From the NCBI RefSeq assembly GCF_900112285.1, contig NZ_FOKZ01000002.1, positions 186,001 through 250,000 on the forward strand: DNA of 64,000 bases, in the 5' to 3' direction. Positions 50,683 to 59,748 of the stretch are shown here, piece by piece. This stretch comes from Polaromonas sp. OV174. Lineage in GTDB: Bacteria; Pseudomonadota; Gammaproteobacteria; Burkholderiales; Burkholderiaceae_C. How positions within the stretch are numbered: position 1 is the stretch's first letter; the number at the start of each line of letters is the position of its first letter. Below the pieces are notes generated by a model. It searched no databases. It was not told the origin of the DNA and saw nothing but the letters and a program-made list of their open reading frames with translations. Both the position numbers and the translations under genes were made by a program.

Positions 50683-51686
50683 AAATAGTTGTGACCGGTG
50701 CTGCGGGTTTTATCGGCAGCAACCTCATCAAAGGGCTTAACGCCCGCGGCATTGACGACATCATCGCCGTCGACGACCTGACCCACGGCGACAAATTCCG
50801 CAATCTGGCCGACCTGCAGATTGCCGACTACGTCGATGCCGACGATTTCTACGACCTGTTCGCCGAAGGTGCTTTCGGCCAGGTGGAAGCGGTGTTTCAT
50901 GAAGGCGCCTGCAGCGACACCATGGAGCTTGACGGCAAGTACATGATGGACAACAACTACACCTTGTCCTGCGACTTGTACCAGGCCTGCCAGGAACAGG
51001 GAACGCGCCTGCTGTATGCCTCTTCGGCCGCCACCTATGGCGGCTCCGACACCTTTAGCGAGTCACCCGAATTCGAGAAGCCGCTCAATGTTTACGGCTA
51101 CTCCAAGCTGCTGTTCGACCAGCGCATGCGGCGCGAGCTTGGTGCGCGGTTTGAAAACGCCGCCACCCAGGTCGCCGGGTTCAGGTATTTCAACGTCTAC
51201 GGACCGCGTGAACAGCACAAGGGCCGCATGGCCAGCGTCGCCTTTCACCAGTTCAACCAGTTCCGCGCCGAAGGCAAGGTCAAGCTGTTTGGCGAATACG
51301 GTGGTTACGCCGCGGGAGCGCAAATGCGGGACTTCGTCTTCATCGATGATGTTGTTGCCGTCAACCTGTGGTTCCTGGACCACCCGCAAGCCTCTGGAAT
51401 TTTCAACCTCGGCAGCGGCCAGGCTCAACCTTTCAACGATGTCGCGCTCACGGTCGTCAACACCCTGCGCAAGTCCGAAAATGCCGCGCCCCTGAGCCTG
51501 GAAGAGGCCGTGCGCGGAGGCCTGATTGACTATGTGCCATTTCCCGACGCACTGGTGGGCAAGTACCAGTGCTATACCCAGGCCGACCTGAGCGCCTTGC
51601 GGGCCGCAGGCTGCAAGCACCTGTTTGCCAATGTCCAGAGTGGCGTCGCCTCTTACATGGACAGCCTGGGCAAAGCGTCTACCTAG
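50679..51686 (+). CDS. hldD: ADP-L-glycero-D-manno-heptose 6-epimerase
   Basis: The 335-residue SDR protein has the NADP-binding [40 protein letters not shown], the active-site [17 protein letters not shown] (Tyr-x3-Lys) and [19 protein letters not shown]. It produces the L-glycero heptose for LPS core. AGGAG lies eight bases before the ATG. rfaE1 and hldD belong to the same LPS operon. Confidence 0.97.
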   Translation: MKIVVTGAAGFIGSNLIKGLNARGIDDIIAVDDLTHGDKFRNLADLQIADYVDADDFYDLFAEGAFGQVEAVFHEGACSDTMELDGKYMMDNNYTLSCDLYQACQEQGTRLLYASSAATYGGSDTFSESPEFEKPLNVYGYSKLLFDQRMRRELGARFENAATQVAGFRYFNVYGPREQHKGRMASVAFHQFNQFRAEGKVKLFGEYGGYAAGAQMRDFVFIDDVVAVNLWFLDHPQASGIFNLGSGQAQPFNDVALTVVNTLRKSENAAPLSLEEAVRGGLIDYVPFPDALVGKYQCYTQADLSALRAAGCKHLFANVQSGVASYMDSLGKAST

Positions 51687-51814
51687 GGTATTCCCTTTTC
51701 CAGAGACAGGCCTGCCAAGTCAACCTCTTGCCTCCTCCGGTCGTTAATCAGACTCATCCTGTCAACCAGGGTGACCGGGTCTGTATTCAATCTCAACCTT
51801 TGAGGAGTCTTCAC

Positions 51815-52282
51815 ATGTTCAAGAAAATCCTGGCGTTTTTCGCGGCTATGTCCATCATTGCGGCGTTTGCTGCGGTTGACGTCAACAAGGCCACCGAAGC
51901 CGAACTCGACAGCATCAAACACATAGGCCCCGCTACCAGCAAGCTGATCATTACCGAGCGCAAGAAAGCGGAATTCAAGAACTGGGATGACTTCATCACG
52001 CGCGTCAAAGGCGTTGGTGAAAAACGGGCCGCCGACTTCTCCGCCTCTGGCCTGACTGTCGGCGGTGCCGCCTACACTGGCCCCGGCGCTGCCGATGCCA
52101 AGGCAAAAGCCAAGGCCGACACCAAAGCCGACGCCAAGAAAACAGACAAACCCGTCGCCGAAAAAGCCAAAGATAGCGCCAAGGATGGCAAGATGGCTGC
52201 CGCCCCCAAGAGCGAAGCCAAAACCGATGCGAAAGGCGAAATGGCAAAACCTGCTGCCGCCGCCAGCGCAGCCAAAAAGTAA
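51815..52282 (+). CDS. ComEA-like helix-hairpin-helix protein with H1-like tail
   Basis: The 155-residue protein has a signal peptide (KKILAFFAAMSIIAAFAAVD), then a ComEA-type HhH domain (VNKATEAELDSIKHIGPATS, VKGVGEKRAADFSASGL), then a tail of about 75 residues rich in Ala and Lys (AKAKAKADTKADAKKTDKPV, AKDSAKDGKMAAAPKSEAKT). The HhH part binds DNA in the periplasm for uptake. A Lys/Ala-rich tail of histone-H1 type is unusual on ComEA. Confidence 0.85.
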   Translation: MFKKILAFFAAMSIIAAFAAVDVNKATEAELDSIKHIGPATSKLIITERKKAEFKNWDDFITRVKGVGEKRAADFSASGLTVGGAAYTGPGAADAKAKAKADTKADAKKTDKPVAEKAKDSAKDGKMAAAPKSEAKTDAKGEMAKPAAAASAAKK

Positions 52283-52301
52283 ACCCAGCCGTCTTGCTCA
52301 C

Positions 52302-52323
52302 AACCCGCCTAGGCGGGTTTTTT
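52302..52323 (+). terminator. intrinsic terminator after the ComEA-like gene
   Basis: AACCCGCCTAGGCGGGTT (52302-52319) is a perfect palindrome followed by T-rich sequence. It separates the LPS/ComEA block from the antiporter operon. Confidence 0.88.
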
Positions 52324-52415
52324 CGTTTTCCAGCCGGGCCACCAGAGGTTTCGGCAAGTCCAGCGATGTTCGGCGATGAAGCACTGCAAAGTGCTACCCG
52401 TAGAATCATCCTGGC

Positions 52416-55361
52416 ATGCCACTGATTTCTCTCATACTCCTCCCCTTCCTCGGCAGCCTTCTGGCTGCCGTGCTGCCGGCCAACGCACGCAACACCGAGT
52501 CCACCCTGGCCGGTCTGATTGCGCTGTTTTGCACGGTACAGGCGGCACTGTACTTTCCTGACATTGCCAATGGCGGCGTAGTGAGCCAAACCATTGAATG
52601 GCTGCCCGCGCTGGGACTGAATCTGGTGATTCGCATGGACGGATTCGCCTGGATGTTCTGCATGCTGGTTCTGGGCATAGGCTCGCTGGTGGTGCTGTAT
52701 GCCCGCTACTACATGTCGCCGACCGACCCGGTACCGCGCTTTTTTGCCTTCTTTCTGGCCTTCATGGGCGCGATGGCCGGCATTGTGCTTTCGGGCAACA
52801 TCATCCAGCTGGCGTTTTTCTGGGAGCTGACCAGCCTCTTTTCCTTTTTGCTGATTGGCTACTGGCATCACCGCAAGGATGCGCGGCGTGGCGCCCGCAT
52901 GGCGCTGACCGTGACCGGCACGGGCGGCCTGTGCATGCTGGCCGGGATGCTGGTGCTGGGCCACATCGTCGGCAGTTACGAGCTGGATCAGGTGCTCGCT
53001 GCCGGTCAGCAAGTCCGCGAGCATCCGCTGTACCTGACGGCCCTGGTGCTGGTGCTGCTGGGTGCGCTCACCAAAAGCGCCCAGTTCCCCTTTCACTTCT
53101 GGCTGCCGCACGCCATGGCCGCACCGACTCCGGTATCGGCCTACCTGCACTCGGCCACCATGGTCAAGGCCGGGGTGTTTTTGCTGGCCCGCCTGTGGCC
53201 GGTGCTGGGCGGCACCGAACCCTGGTTCTGGCTGGTCGGTGGCGCCGGCCTGTGTACGCTGCTGATTGGCGGCTATGCGGCCATGTTCCAGAACGACCTG
53301 AAGGGACTGCTGGCCTACTCGACGATTTCGCACCTCGGCCTGATCACCCTGCTGCTGGGCCTGAACAGCCCGCTGGCTGCGGTGGCCGCGGTTTTCCACA
53401 TCATGAATCACGCCACCTTCAAGGCCTCGCTCTTCATGGCCGCCGGCATTCTGGATCACGAAAGCGGCACACGTGACATCCGGCGCCTGTCCGGCCTGCG
53501 CAAGATGATGCCGGTGACGGCCACATTGGCCATGGTGGCCAGCGCCGCCATGGCAGGCGTGCCCTTGCTGAATGGCTTTTTGTCCAAGGAAATGTTTTTC
53601 GCCGAGACCGTGTTCATCAACAGCACGCCCCTGGTATCTATGCTGCTGCCGATTGCCGCCACGGTGGCCGGCATGTTCAGCGTGGCGTATTCGCTGCGCT
53701 TTATCGTGGATGTATTTTTCGGCCCACCGGCCACCGATCTGCCGCGCCAGCCTCACGAGCCCCCGCACTGGATGCGTGTGCCGGTGGAACTGCTGTCGCT
53801 GGCCTGCCTGGTGGTGGGCATGTTTCCAGCCTGGGCGGTAGGGCGCTACCTCAACGCCGCGGCGCTGCCGGTGGTCGGCGGCGAACTGCCCAGCTTCAGC
53901 CTGGCGGTCTGGCACGGCCTGAACACGGCCTTTGTCATGAGCCTGGTGGCCATGCTGGGTGGCATTGCGCTTTACCTGTTGCTGCGCCGCCAGCGCGCCT
54001 TCGGGTCGGTGGACGCGCCGCCCTTGATGCGCCGGATTGACGGCAAGCGCTTGTTTGAGGCGGCGCTGGCCATGCTGTCCCTGGCCGGGCGCAAGGGCCG
54101 GCGGCTGCTGGGCACTCGGCGTCTGCAATGGCAAATGCTCTGGCTGGTAGGCGCAGCCCTGCTCGCCGGCCTCTTGCCCCTGTGGGCCAAAGGCCTGCAT
54201 CTGGGCAACCGCACGTCACTGCCGCTGTCGCCGGCGTTTGCGCTGCTCTGGCTGCTGGGCAGCCTGTGCGCACTGGCCGCAGCCTGGCAAGCCAAATACC
54301 ACCGCATGGCGGCACTCACGCTGATGGGCGGCGCTGGGCTGTCTACCTGCATCAGCTTTCTCTGGTTTTCCGCCCCCGATCTGGCACTGACCCAACTGAT
54401 CGTGGAAGTCGCCACCACGGTCCTCATCTTGCTGGGCCTGCGCTGGCTGCCCAAACGCAATGAGAGCCTGCGCTTGCCCAGCCGGGCCGAGCAACGCAGC
54501 ACGCGCTGGCGCCGTATGCGCGACCTGGGGCTGGCGGTCGCGGCCGGCGTCGGCATGGCCTTGCTGGCCTTCACCATGATGAGCCGCCCGTTTCCCGAAA
54601 GCACCTCGACCTTCTTCCTGGAACACGCGCTCAGCGAAGGCGGCGGCAGCAACGTGGTCAATGTCATGTTGGTGGACTTCCGCGGCTTTGACACTTTTGG
54701 CGAAATCGTCGTGCTGGGCATCGTGGCGCTCACGGTCTATGCGCTGCTGCGACGCTTCCGGCCGGCCCGTGAAACCCTGGACCTGCCGGCGCAGCAGCGC
54801 GCCGTTTCGCCCGACCTGGCCACCGACCTGCTCAACCCGCGTCATGCGGCAGACACCGCCATCGGTTACCTGATGGTGCCTGCCGTGCTGGTGCGGCTGC
54901 TGCTGCCCTTTGCCGCCATGGTGGCCTTCTACTTCTTTCTGCGCGGCCACAACGAGCCGGGCGGCGGTTTTGTCGCCGGACTGGTGCTGTCGGTGGCCCT
55001 GCTGCTGCAGTACATCATCTCGGGCACGCAGTGGGTTGAAGCGCATCTGCCGCTGCATCCGCGCCGCTGGATTGCCATCGGGCTGCTGTTTGCCCTGGCC
55101 ACCGGGCTGGGCGCTGTGGGCTGGGGCTTTCCATTCCTGACCAGCCACACCGCCCACCTCACGCTGCCGCTGATCGGCGAGCTACACATTGCCAGCGCGC
55201 TCTTCTTCGACATCGGCGTGTTCTCGCTGGTCGTGGGCTCCACCTTGCTGATCCTGACGGCCATCGCCCACCAGTCGGTACGCAGCCACAACTATCACGA
55301 GCATGTCATGAAGGAAGCACAAGAAGCCCAAGCGGCTGCCGCCTCACAGGAGAAAGTGTGA
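52416..55361 (+). CDS. mrpA: cation/proton antiporter subunit A/B fusion (Mrp/Pha type)
   Basis: The 981-residue membrane protein combines MrpA (about 1-790, related to NADH dehydrogenase subunit L; TKSAQFPFHFWLPHAMAAPT and AYLHSATMVKAGVFLLAR motifs; DUF4040-like part near 640-690) with an MrpB domain at the C-terminus (about 810-960: RLLLPFAAMVAFYFFLRGHN, FFDIGVFSLVVGSTLLILTA). It exchanges Na+ or K+ for protons. The following five genes are overlapped by four bases each. Confidence 0.96.
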   Translation: MPLISLILLPFLGSLLAAVLPANARNTESTLAGLIALFCTVQAALYFPDIANGGVVSQTIEWLPALGLNLVIRMDGFAWMFCMLVLGIGSLVVLYARYYMSPTDPVPRFFAFFLAFMGAMAGIVLSGNIIQLAFFWELTSLFSFLLIGYWHHRKDARRGARMALTVTGTGGLCMLAGMLVLGHIVGSYELDQVLAAGQQVREHPLYLTALVLVLLGALTKSAQFPFHFWLPHAMAAPTPVSAYLHSATMVKAGVFLLARLWPVLGGTEPWFWLVGGAGLCTLLIGGYAAMFQNDLKGLLAYSTISHLGLITLLLGLNSPLAAVAAVFHIMNHATFKASLFMAAGILDHESGTRDIRRLSGLRKMMPVTATLAMVASAAMAGVPLLNGFLSKEMFFAETVFINSTPLVSMLLPIAATVAGMFSVAYSLRFIVDVFFGPPATDLPRQPHEPPHWMRVPVELLSLACLVVGMFPAWAVGRYLNAAALPVVGGELPSFSLAVWHGLNTAFVMSLVAMLGGIALYLLLRRQRAFGSVDAPPLMRRIDGKRLFEAALAMLSLAGRKGRRLLGTRRLQWQMLWLVGAALLAGLLPLWAKGLHLGNRTSLPLSPAFALLWLLGSLCALAAAWQAKYHRMAALTLMGGAGLSTCISFLWFSAPDLALTQLIVEVATTVLILLGLRWLPKRNESLRLPSRAEQRSTRWRRMRDLGLAVAAGVGMALLAFTMMSRPFPESTSTFFLEHALSEGGGSNVVNVMLVDFRGFDTFGEIVVLGIVALTVYALLRRFRPARETLDLPAQQRAVSPDLATDLLNPRHAADTAIGYLMVPAVLVRLLLPFAAMVAFYFFLRGHNEPGGGFVAGLVLSVALLLQYIISGTQWVEAHLPLHPRRWIAIGLLFALATGLGAVGWGFPFLTSHTAHLTLPLIGELHIASALFFDIGVFSLVVGSTLLILTAIAHQSVRSHNYHEHVMKEAQEAQAAAASQEKV

Positions 55362-55735
55362 TGGAAATCGTTCTGGCCATCGCCATAGGCGTATTGACGG
55401 GCTCCGGCGTCTGGCTGCTGCTGCGACCACGCACCTTCCAGGTCATCATGGGCCTGGCACTGCTGTCCTACGCCGTCAACCTGTTCATCTTCAGCATGGG
55501 TCGCCTCGGGCTGGCCCTGGGCAAGGTGCCCGTGCTGCTGCCCGGCGTAGCTCAGGATCTGGCGCACTACGCCGACCCCATGCCGCAGGCCCTGACCCTG
55601 ACGGCCATCGTCATCGGCTTTGCCATGACAGCGCTATTCCTGGTGGTGTTGCTGGCTTTGCGCGGCATGTCGGGCACCGACCATGTGGACGGCAGCCATG
55701 CCAGCAAAGACGCGCAAGAACAGGACCAGCCATGA
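55358..55735 (+). CDS. mrpC: cation/proton antiporter subunit C
   Basis: The 125-residue protein has three membrane helices (VLAIAIGVLTGSGVWLLLR, FQVIMGLALLSYAVNLFIFS, ALTLTAIVIGFAMTALFLVV) and is related to NuoK. It is the third Mrp domain in order after the A/B fusion, and the ATG overlaps the mrpA stop. Its C-terminal tail is short and polar. Confidence 0.94.
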   Translation: MMEIVLAIAIGVLTGSGVWLLLRPRTFQVIMGLALLSYAVNLFIFSMGRLGLALGKVPVLLPGVAQDLAHYADPMPQALTLTAIVIGFAMTALFLVVLLALRGMSGTDHVDGSHASKDAQEQDQP

Positions 55736-57444
55736 ACGCCATCACCGCCGCGCTCATGCCGCACCTGATGCTGGCGCCCATCGCGCTGCCCATGCTCACC
55801 GCCGCCCTCATGCTGCTGCTGCGCGAAGAGCACCAGCGCCTCAAGATAGCGCTCAACCTGGTCTCCACCCTGCTGGGGCTGGCCGTGTCCATCGCCCTGC
55901 TGGTCTGGGCTAACCGGCAGGGCGCCAGCGCTACCATGGACGTTTACCTGCTGGGCAACTGGCCGGCACCCTATGGCATCGTGCTGGCGCTGGATCGCCT
56001 GTCGGCGCTGATGCTGGTACTGACCAGCACCGTCGGGCTGGCTTCGGTGCTGTTTGCCAGCGCCCGCTGGCACCGCGCCGGCGTGCACTTTCATCCGCTG
56101 TTCCAGCTCCAGTTGATGGGCCTGTGCGGCGCTTTCCTCACGGCCGACCTGTTCAACCTGTTCGTGTTTTTCGAAATAATGCTGGCCGCCTCCTACGGGC
56201 TGCTGCTGCATGGCTCGGGACGCGCGCGGGTGCAGGCCGGCCTGCACTTCATCGCCATCAACCTGGCCGCATCCTCACTGTTCCTGGTCGGCGCATCCAT
56301 GCTTTACGGCATCACCGGCACACTGAACATGGCCGACCTGGCGCAAAGCATTCCCCAGGTTCTGGAGGCCGACCGCGGCCTGCTGCATACGGCGGCGGCC
56401 ATTTTGGCGATCGCCTTTCTCATCAAGGCCGCCGTCTGGCCGCTCAACTTCTGGCTGGTGCCGGCCTACAGCGCGGCCACCGCCCCGGTGGGCGCGCTAT
56501 TTGCCATCATGACCAAAGTCGGGATTTACGCCATCTTGCGTCTATGGACCCTGCTCTTTGGCGCCGATGCCGGTGACTCGGCGCACTTTGGCGGGGCCTG
56601 GCTGATAGGCGCCGGCATGGTGACCATGACCTTTGGCGCCATCGGCATGCTGGGTTCGCAGCGGCTGGGCTACCTGGCGGGCTTTGGCGCCATTTTGTCT
56701 TCGGGCACCTTGCTGACCGTCGCCGGCTTTGGGCAAAACCAGCTCACCGCCGGCCTGCTGTATTACCTGCCCAGCTCCACGCTGGCCGTCAGCGCGCTGT
56801 TTTTGCTCACCGACCTGATGGAGCGCTGGCGCAATGACGGCGCCAGCCTGGCGCCCTACGAGAAAAATGACGACGCCCCCTTCCTGAACGCGCAACTGGT
56901 GCCCACCGACGGCCTGAACCTGGACGACGAGCAGGAGGCCCTCACCGGCCGCGTGATTCCCGCCGCCGTCGCCCTGTTGGGTCTGGCCTTCATGGCCTGC
57001 ACCTTGGTGATCACCGGCCTGCCGCCGCTCTCGGGCTTTGTCGGGAAATTCGCCATGCTCAGCGCCTTGCTCAATCCACAGGGGCTGGGCGCCAGCGCCG
57101 GGCACCAACCGTCTATCACGGACTGGCTGCTGGTCGCCCTGCTGATCGGCTCTGGCCTGTTGGCCCTGATCGCGCTGACACGGGCTGGCATCTTTCACTT
57201 CTGGGCCACTTACGACCGCGCCGCGCCGCAATTGCGGGTGATGGAAGGCCTGCCCATCGCCGGCCTGCTGCTGGCCTGCGTGGCCCTGACCGTGCAAGCC
57301 GGCCCCGTGATGCGCTATGCGCAAGCCACCGCAGATGCGCTGCACGCCCCCGCCAGCTACGTGCAGGCGGTGATGTCGGCCCAGCCGGTGCAGCGCCCCG
57401 CTGCCCCGGTGGCCGCCAAGGATGCTCTCAAGGTGACGCCATGA
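55732..57444 (+). CDS. mrpD: cation/proton antiporter subunit D
   Basis: The 570-residue protein has about 14 helices and is related to NuoN/NuoM. Family motifs are NLFVFFEIMLAASYGLLLHG, FLIKAAVWPLNFWLVPAYSA and AAVALLGLAFMACTLVITGL with PPLSGFVGKFAML. Coupled to mrpC and mrpE by ATGA overlaps. The gap near residues 370-400 is a hydrophilic loop. Confidence 0.95.
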   Translation: MNAITAALMPHLMLAPIALPMLTAALMLLLREEHQRLKIALNLVSTLLGLAVSIALLVWANRQGASATMDVYLLGNWPAPYGIVLALDRLSALMLVLTSTVGLASVLFASARWHRAGVHFHPLFQLQLMGLCGAFLTADLFNLFVFFEIMLAASYGLLLHGSGRARVQAGLHFIAINLAASSLFLVGASMLYGITGTLNMADLAQSIPQVLEADRGLLHTAAAILAIAFLIKAAVWPLNFWLVPAYSAATAPVGALFAIMTKVGIYAILRLWTLLFGADAGDSAHFGGAWLIGAGMVTMTFGAIGMLGSQRLGYLAGFGAILSSGTLLTVAGFGQNQLTAGLLYYLPSSTLAVSALFLLTDLMERWRNDGASLAPYEKNDDAPFLNAQLVPTDGLNLDDEQEALTGRVIPAAVALLGLAFMACTLVITGLPPLSGFVGKFAMLSALLNPQGLGASAGHQPSITDWLLVALLIGSGLLALIALTRAGIFHFWATYDRAAPQLRVMEGLPIAGLLLACVALTVQAGPVMRYAQATADALHAPASYVQAVMSAQPVQRPAAPVAAKDALKVTP

Positions 57445-57929
57445 AGCGCCTGCTGCCCGCCCCGCTCTTGTCGCTGGCGCTGTTTGTGCTGTGGTTGTTG
57501 CTCAACCATAGCCTGGGGCTGGCCCACGTGCTGCTGGCCTTGCTGCTGGCCCTGGTCATTCCGCTGCTCACCCGTGGACTGCGCCCACTGCCGGTGCGCA
57601 TACGCCGGCCCGGCGCGGTGCTGCGCCTGATGCTCACGGTGGCCGCCGACACGCTGAAATCAAACACGGCCGTGGTGCGTTTTCTGCTCATGCCCGGCAA
57701 ACGCCGCCATGCGGCCGGTTTTGTGCATGTGCCACTCGATCTACGCGATCCCAATGCCCTGGCGGTGCTGGCCATGATTGTCTGCAGCACCCCGGGCACG
57801 GCCTGGGCCGAATTGTCACTGGACCGCGACATGCTGCTGCTGCACGTGCTGGAAGTCGATGACGCCGCAGCCATTGCCGCGCATATCAAGTCCCGTTATG
57901 AGCGCCCACTGATGGAGATTTTTGAATGA
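57441..57929 (+). CDS. mrpE: cation/proton antiporter subunit E
   Basis: The 162-residue protein has two N-terminal helices (LLSLALFVLWLLLNHSLGLA, VLLALLLALVIPLLTRGL) and a cytosolic domain (VRFLLMPGKRRHAAGFVHVP, MIVCSTPGTAWAELSLDRDM). The TPGT motif and D-R-D stretch mark MrpE. Overlaps both neighbours. Confidence 0.94.
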   Translation: MKRLLPAPLLSLALFVLWLLLNHSLGLAHVLLALLLALVIPLLTRGLRPLPVRIRRPGAVLRLMLTVAADTLKSNTAVVRFLLMPGKRRHAAGFVHVPLDLRDPNALAVLAMIVCSTPGTAWAELSLDRDMLLLHVLEVDDAAAIAAHIKSRYERPLMEIFE

Positions 57930-58204
57930 CCCCACTGCTTTCCTGGGCCCTGCCCGTGGCCTTGTTCATGCTGGTGCTGGCCATGGTTTGCACGCTGCTG
58001 CGCCTGCTCAAGGGGCCGGCGGCGCAGGACAGGGTGCTGGCGCTGGACTGCATGTACATCAACGGCATGCTGGCCATGCTGGTGCTGGGCCTGATCAACG
58101 CCAACAGCAATTACTTCGAAGCCGCGCTGCTGATTGCCCTGTTCGGTTTTGTCGGCTCCACGGCCATGGCCAAGTTCCTGCTGCGCGGGGAGGTGATCGA
58201 ATGA
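57926..58204 (+). CDS. mrpF: cation/proton antiporter subunit F
   Basis: The 92-residue protein has three helices (LLSWALPVALFMLVLAMVCT, CMYINGMLAMLVLGLINANS, FEAALLIALFGFVGSTAMAK) around RLLKGPAAQDRVLALDCMYI, the MrpF signature. ATGA overlaps at both ends. Confidence 0.94.
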   Translation: MTPLLSWALPVALFMLVLAMVCTLLRLLKGPAAQDRVLALDCMYINGMLAMLVLGLINANSNYFEAALLIALFGFVGSTAMAKFLLRGEVIE

Positions 58205-58572
58205 ACCCGCCAAACCTGGCGCTGTGGGCCGAGATCACCATAGCCGTGCTGGTGCTGGCCGGTGCCGCGCTGGCCTTGCTGGGCTCCATCGGCCTGCTGC
58301 GCCTGCCGACATTTTTTGAACGCGTCCACGCACCCGCCATCATCGCCACCAGCGCCTGTTGGTGCATCGTCTATGGCAGCGTGCTGTTCTTCTCGCTGCA
58401 AGCCGGGGAGCTGGCCTTGCACCCGATTCTGATTGCCCTGTTGATTGCCATCACCACGCCCATCACCACGATTTTCCTGATGCGCGCCAGCCTGTTTCGC
58501 GCGCGCAAGATGGGTAAGGATGTACCGCCCAACATCAGCCGCCCCTTGCCAGCAGACCCCCGCAATCCCTGA
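58201..58572 (+). CDS. mrpG: cation/proton antiporter subunit G
   Basis: The 123-residue protein has helices LWAEITIAVLVLAGAALALL, ALHPILIALLIAITTPITTI and the family stretch GLLRLPTFFERVHAPAIIAT. The ATG overlaps the mrpF stop; the longer open frame upstream is a shadow. It is the last gene of the operon. Confidence 0.94.
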   Translation: MNPPNLALWAEITIAVLVLAGAALALLGSIGLLRLPTFFERVHAPAIIATSACWCIVYGSVLFFSLQAGELALHPILIALLIAITTPITTIFLMRASLFRARKMGKDVPPNISRPLPADPRNP

Positions 58573-58600
58573 AAAACAGTGGTACGCCACCTGTTTTACA

Positions 58601-58659
58601 TGTCTTTTAGGCCTCTAGCCCTTTGATGACATGCGCCACCAGCTATTAATTCAATAGCA
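58601..58659 (-). repeat. dispersed repeat, AATAGCT family (intergenic)
   Basis: On the minus strand: TGCTATTGAATTAATAGCTG, GTGGCGCATGTCATC and GGGCTAGAGGCCTAAAAG. It separates mrpG from the DinB-type gene. Confidence 0.6.
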
Positions 58660-59205
58660 TCAAGGCAACGCAATCAGATCGGTCAGGCCGACCTCCACCC
58701 CCGCTTGCGTGAGCAAGGTGGTGAGCTGGCCACGGTGATGCGTCTGATGATTGAAAAAATGCGTGATGGCCCGCCAGGCCGGGTGCTCGCGCTGCACCCC
58801 CATTCTGTTGCTGTAGCGCATGCTGAACTGGGTAAACGCTTCTGGCATCTCGCCGACCCAGGCTTCAATCACGCCATCCAACTGCTCGCGCCTGGCCCGC
58901 AGCGTCTGCCAGTCCTCATACAAAACCGTATCAAGCTGGCTGCCGGGCGGCAGCGCTAGCTGCGCCGGGTCCAGGCTGGGCAAGGCGAGTCCGTTGTCAA
59001 GGCCGCACTGGGCAAAGCGCCCCAGCCAGATCAGGTCGGCCAGCAGCACATGGTTCAAGGTTCGGTGCATGGAGCCGAAGAAAGCGCCGCGTTCCTGCTT
59101 GCGCTCGGCATCGCTCAAGGTCTCGCAGGCCGCGTACAGGCGCTGATTGATCCAGCGGTTGTAGCGGGCCAGAAGGCGGTAGTTTTCGCGCAGCACATCG
59201 AGCAT
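58660..59205 (-). CDS. DinB-family protein
   Basis: The 181-residue protein [20 protein letters not shown]... has [15 protein letters not shown], then [20 protein letters not shown], giving the three-histidine metal site of DinB/DUF664 four-helix bundles. Family members include thiol transferases and stress proteins. GGAG precedes the ATG at 59205; upstream sequence of the open frame is repeat-derived. Confidence 0.88.
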   Translation of the reverse strand: MLDVLRENYRLLARYNRWINQRLYAACETLSDAERKQERGAFFGSMHRTLNHVLLADLIWLGRFAQCGLDNGLALPSLDPAQLALPPGSQLDTVLYEDWQTLRARREQLDGVIEAWVGEMPEAFTQFSMRYSNRMGVQREHPAWRAITHFFNHQTHHRGQLTTLLTQAGVEVGLTDLIALP

Positions 59206-59215
59206 GATGACTCCT

Positions 59216-59270
59216 GAATTAATAGCTTCTTGCGCCCGCCCTGATTGGGCTAGCGCCATTTTTCACTCAA
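59216..59270 (+). repeat. dispersed repeat, AATAGCT family (intergenic)
   Basis: AATTAATAGCTTCTTGCGCC then CCTGATTGGGCTAGCGCCAT. It lies just before the DinB-type gene start and opposite to the copy at its 3' end, so two copies bracket that gene. Confidence 0.6.
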
Positions 59271-59356
59271 AAACAAGGCCAAAGACAGTGCCGCCGCGCT
59301 CACCGCTACGGTTAAAGTCAAGCCTGCATTGTCCCGCCAACAAACCCTATCCCGCC

Positions 59357-59743
59357 ATGATGTCTGTGATTGCAATCTGTCTGGGCGCCTCACTGGGCGC
59401 GCTGTCCCGCTGGGGCTTGGCTTTGTGGCTGTCGCCCGGCGGCGTGATTCCCTGGGGAACGCTGGCCGCCAACCTGATAGGCGGCTATCTGGTCGGCGCC
59501 TGCATCGCCGCCTTCCAGTCCATGCCTCAGCTCGATCCGGTCTGGCGCTTGCTGCTGGTCACGGGGTTTCTGGGTGGCCTCACCACGTTCTCCACTTTTT
59601 CGGCCGAAGTCGTGATCTTCCTGCTGGAAGAACGCTACGGCCTGGCCATCAGCACGGCCCTTGTGCATGTGCTGGGCGCCTTGCTGATGACCGTGGCCGG
59701 CCTCAAGACAGCGGCGTTTTTAATCGCTGCCCGCGCGGGCTAA
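59357..59743 (+). CDS. crcB: CrcB/Fluc-type fluoride ion channel
   Basis: The 128-residue protein has four helices and the family motifs [33 protein letters not shown] and [20 protein letters not shown]. Dimeric Fluc channels let fluoride out of the cell. Two adjacent ATG codons (59357, 59360) may serve. No fluoride riboswitch is evident upstream. Confidence 0.94.
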   Translation: MMSVIAICLGASLGALSRWGLALWLSPGGVIPWGTLAANLIGGYLVGACIAAFQSMPQLDPVWRLLLVTGFLGGLTTFSTFSAEVVIFLLEERYGLAISTALVHVLGALLMTVAGLKTAAFLIAARAG

Positions 59744-59748
59744 AGTTA

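Noticed and set aside
52005..54200. 731-codon minus-strand frame opposite mrpA
   Set aside because: It is the antisense of a hydrophobic membrane gene in GC-rich DNA, Gln/His/Arg/Gly-rich and without domains. mrpA motifs are decisive for the other strand.
59270..59356. Fluoride riboswitch before crcB
   Set aside because: The conserved riboswitch pairing pattern was not found in the short upstream region.
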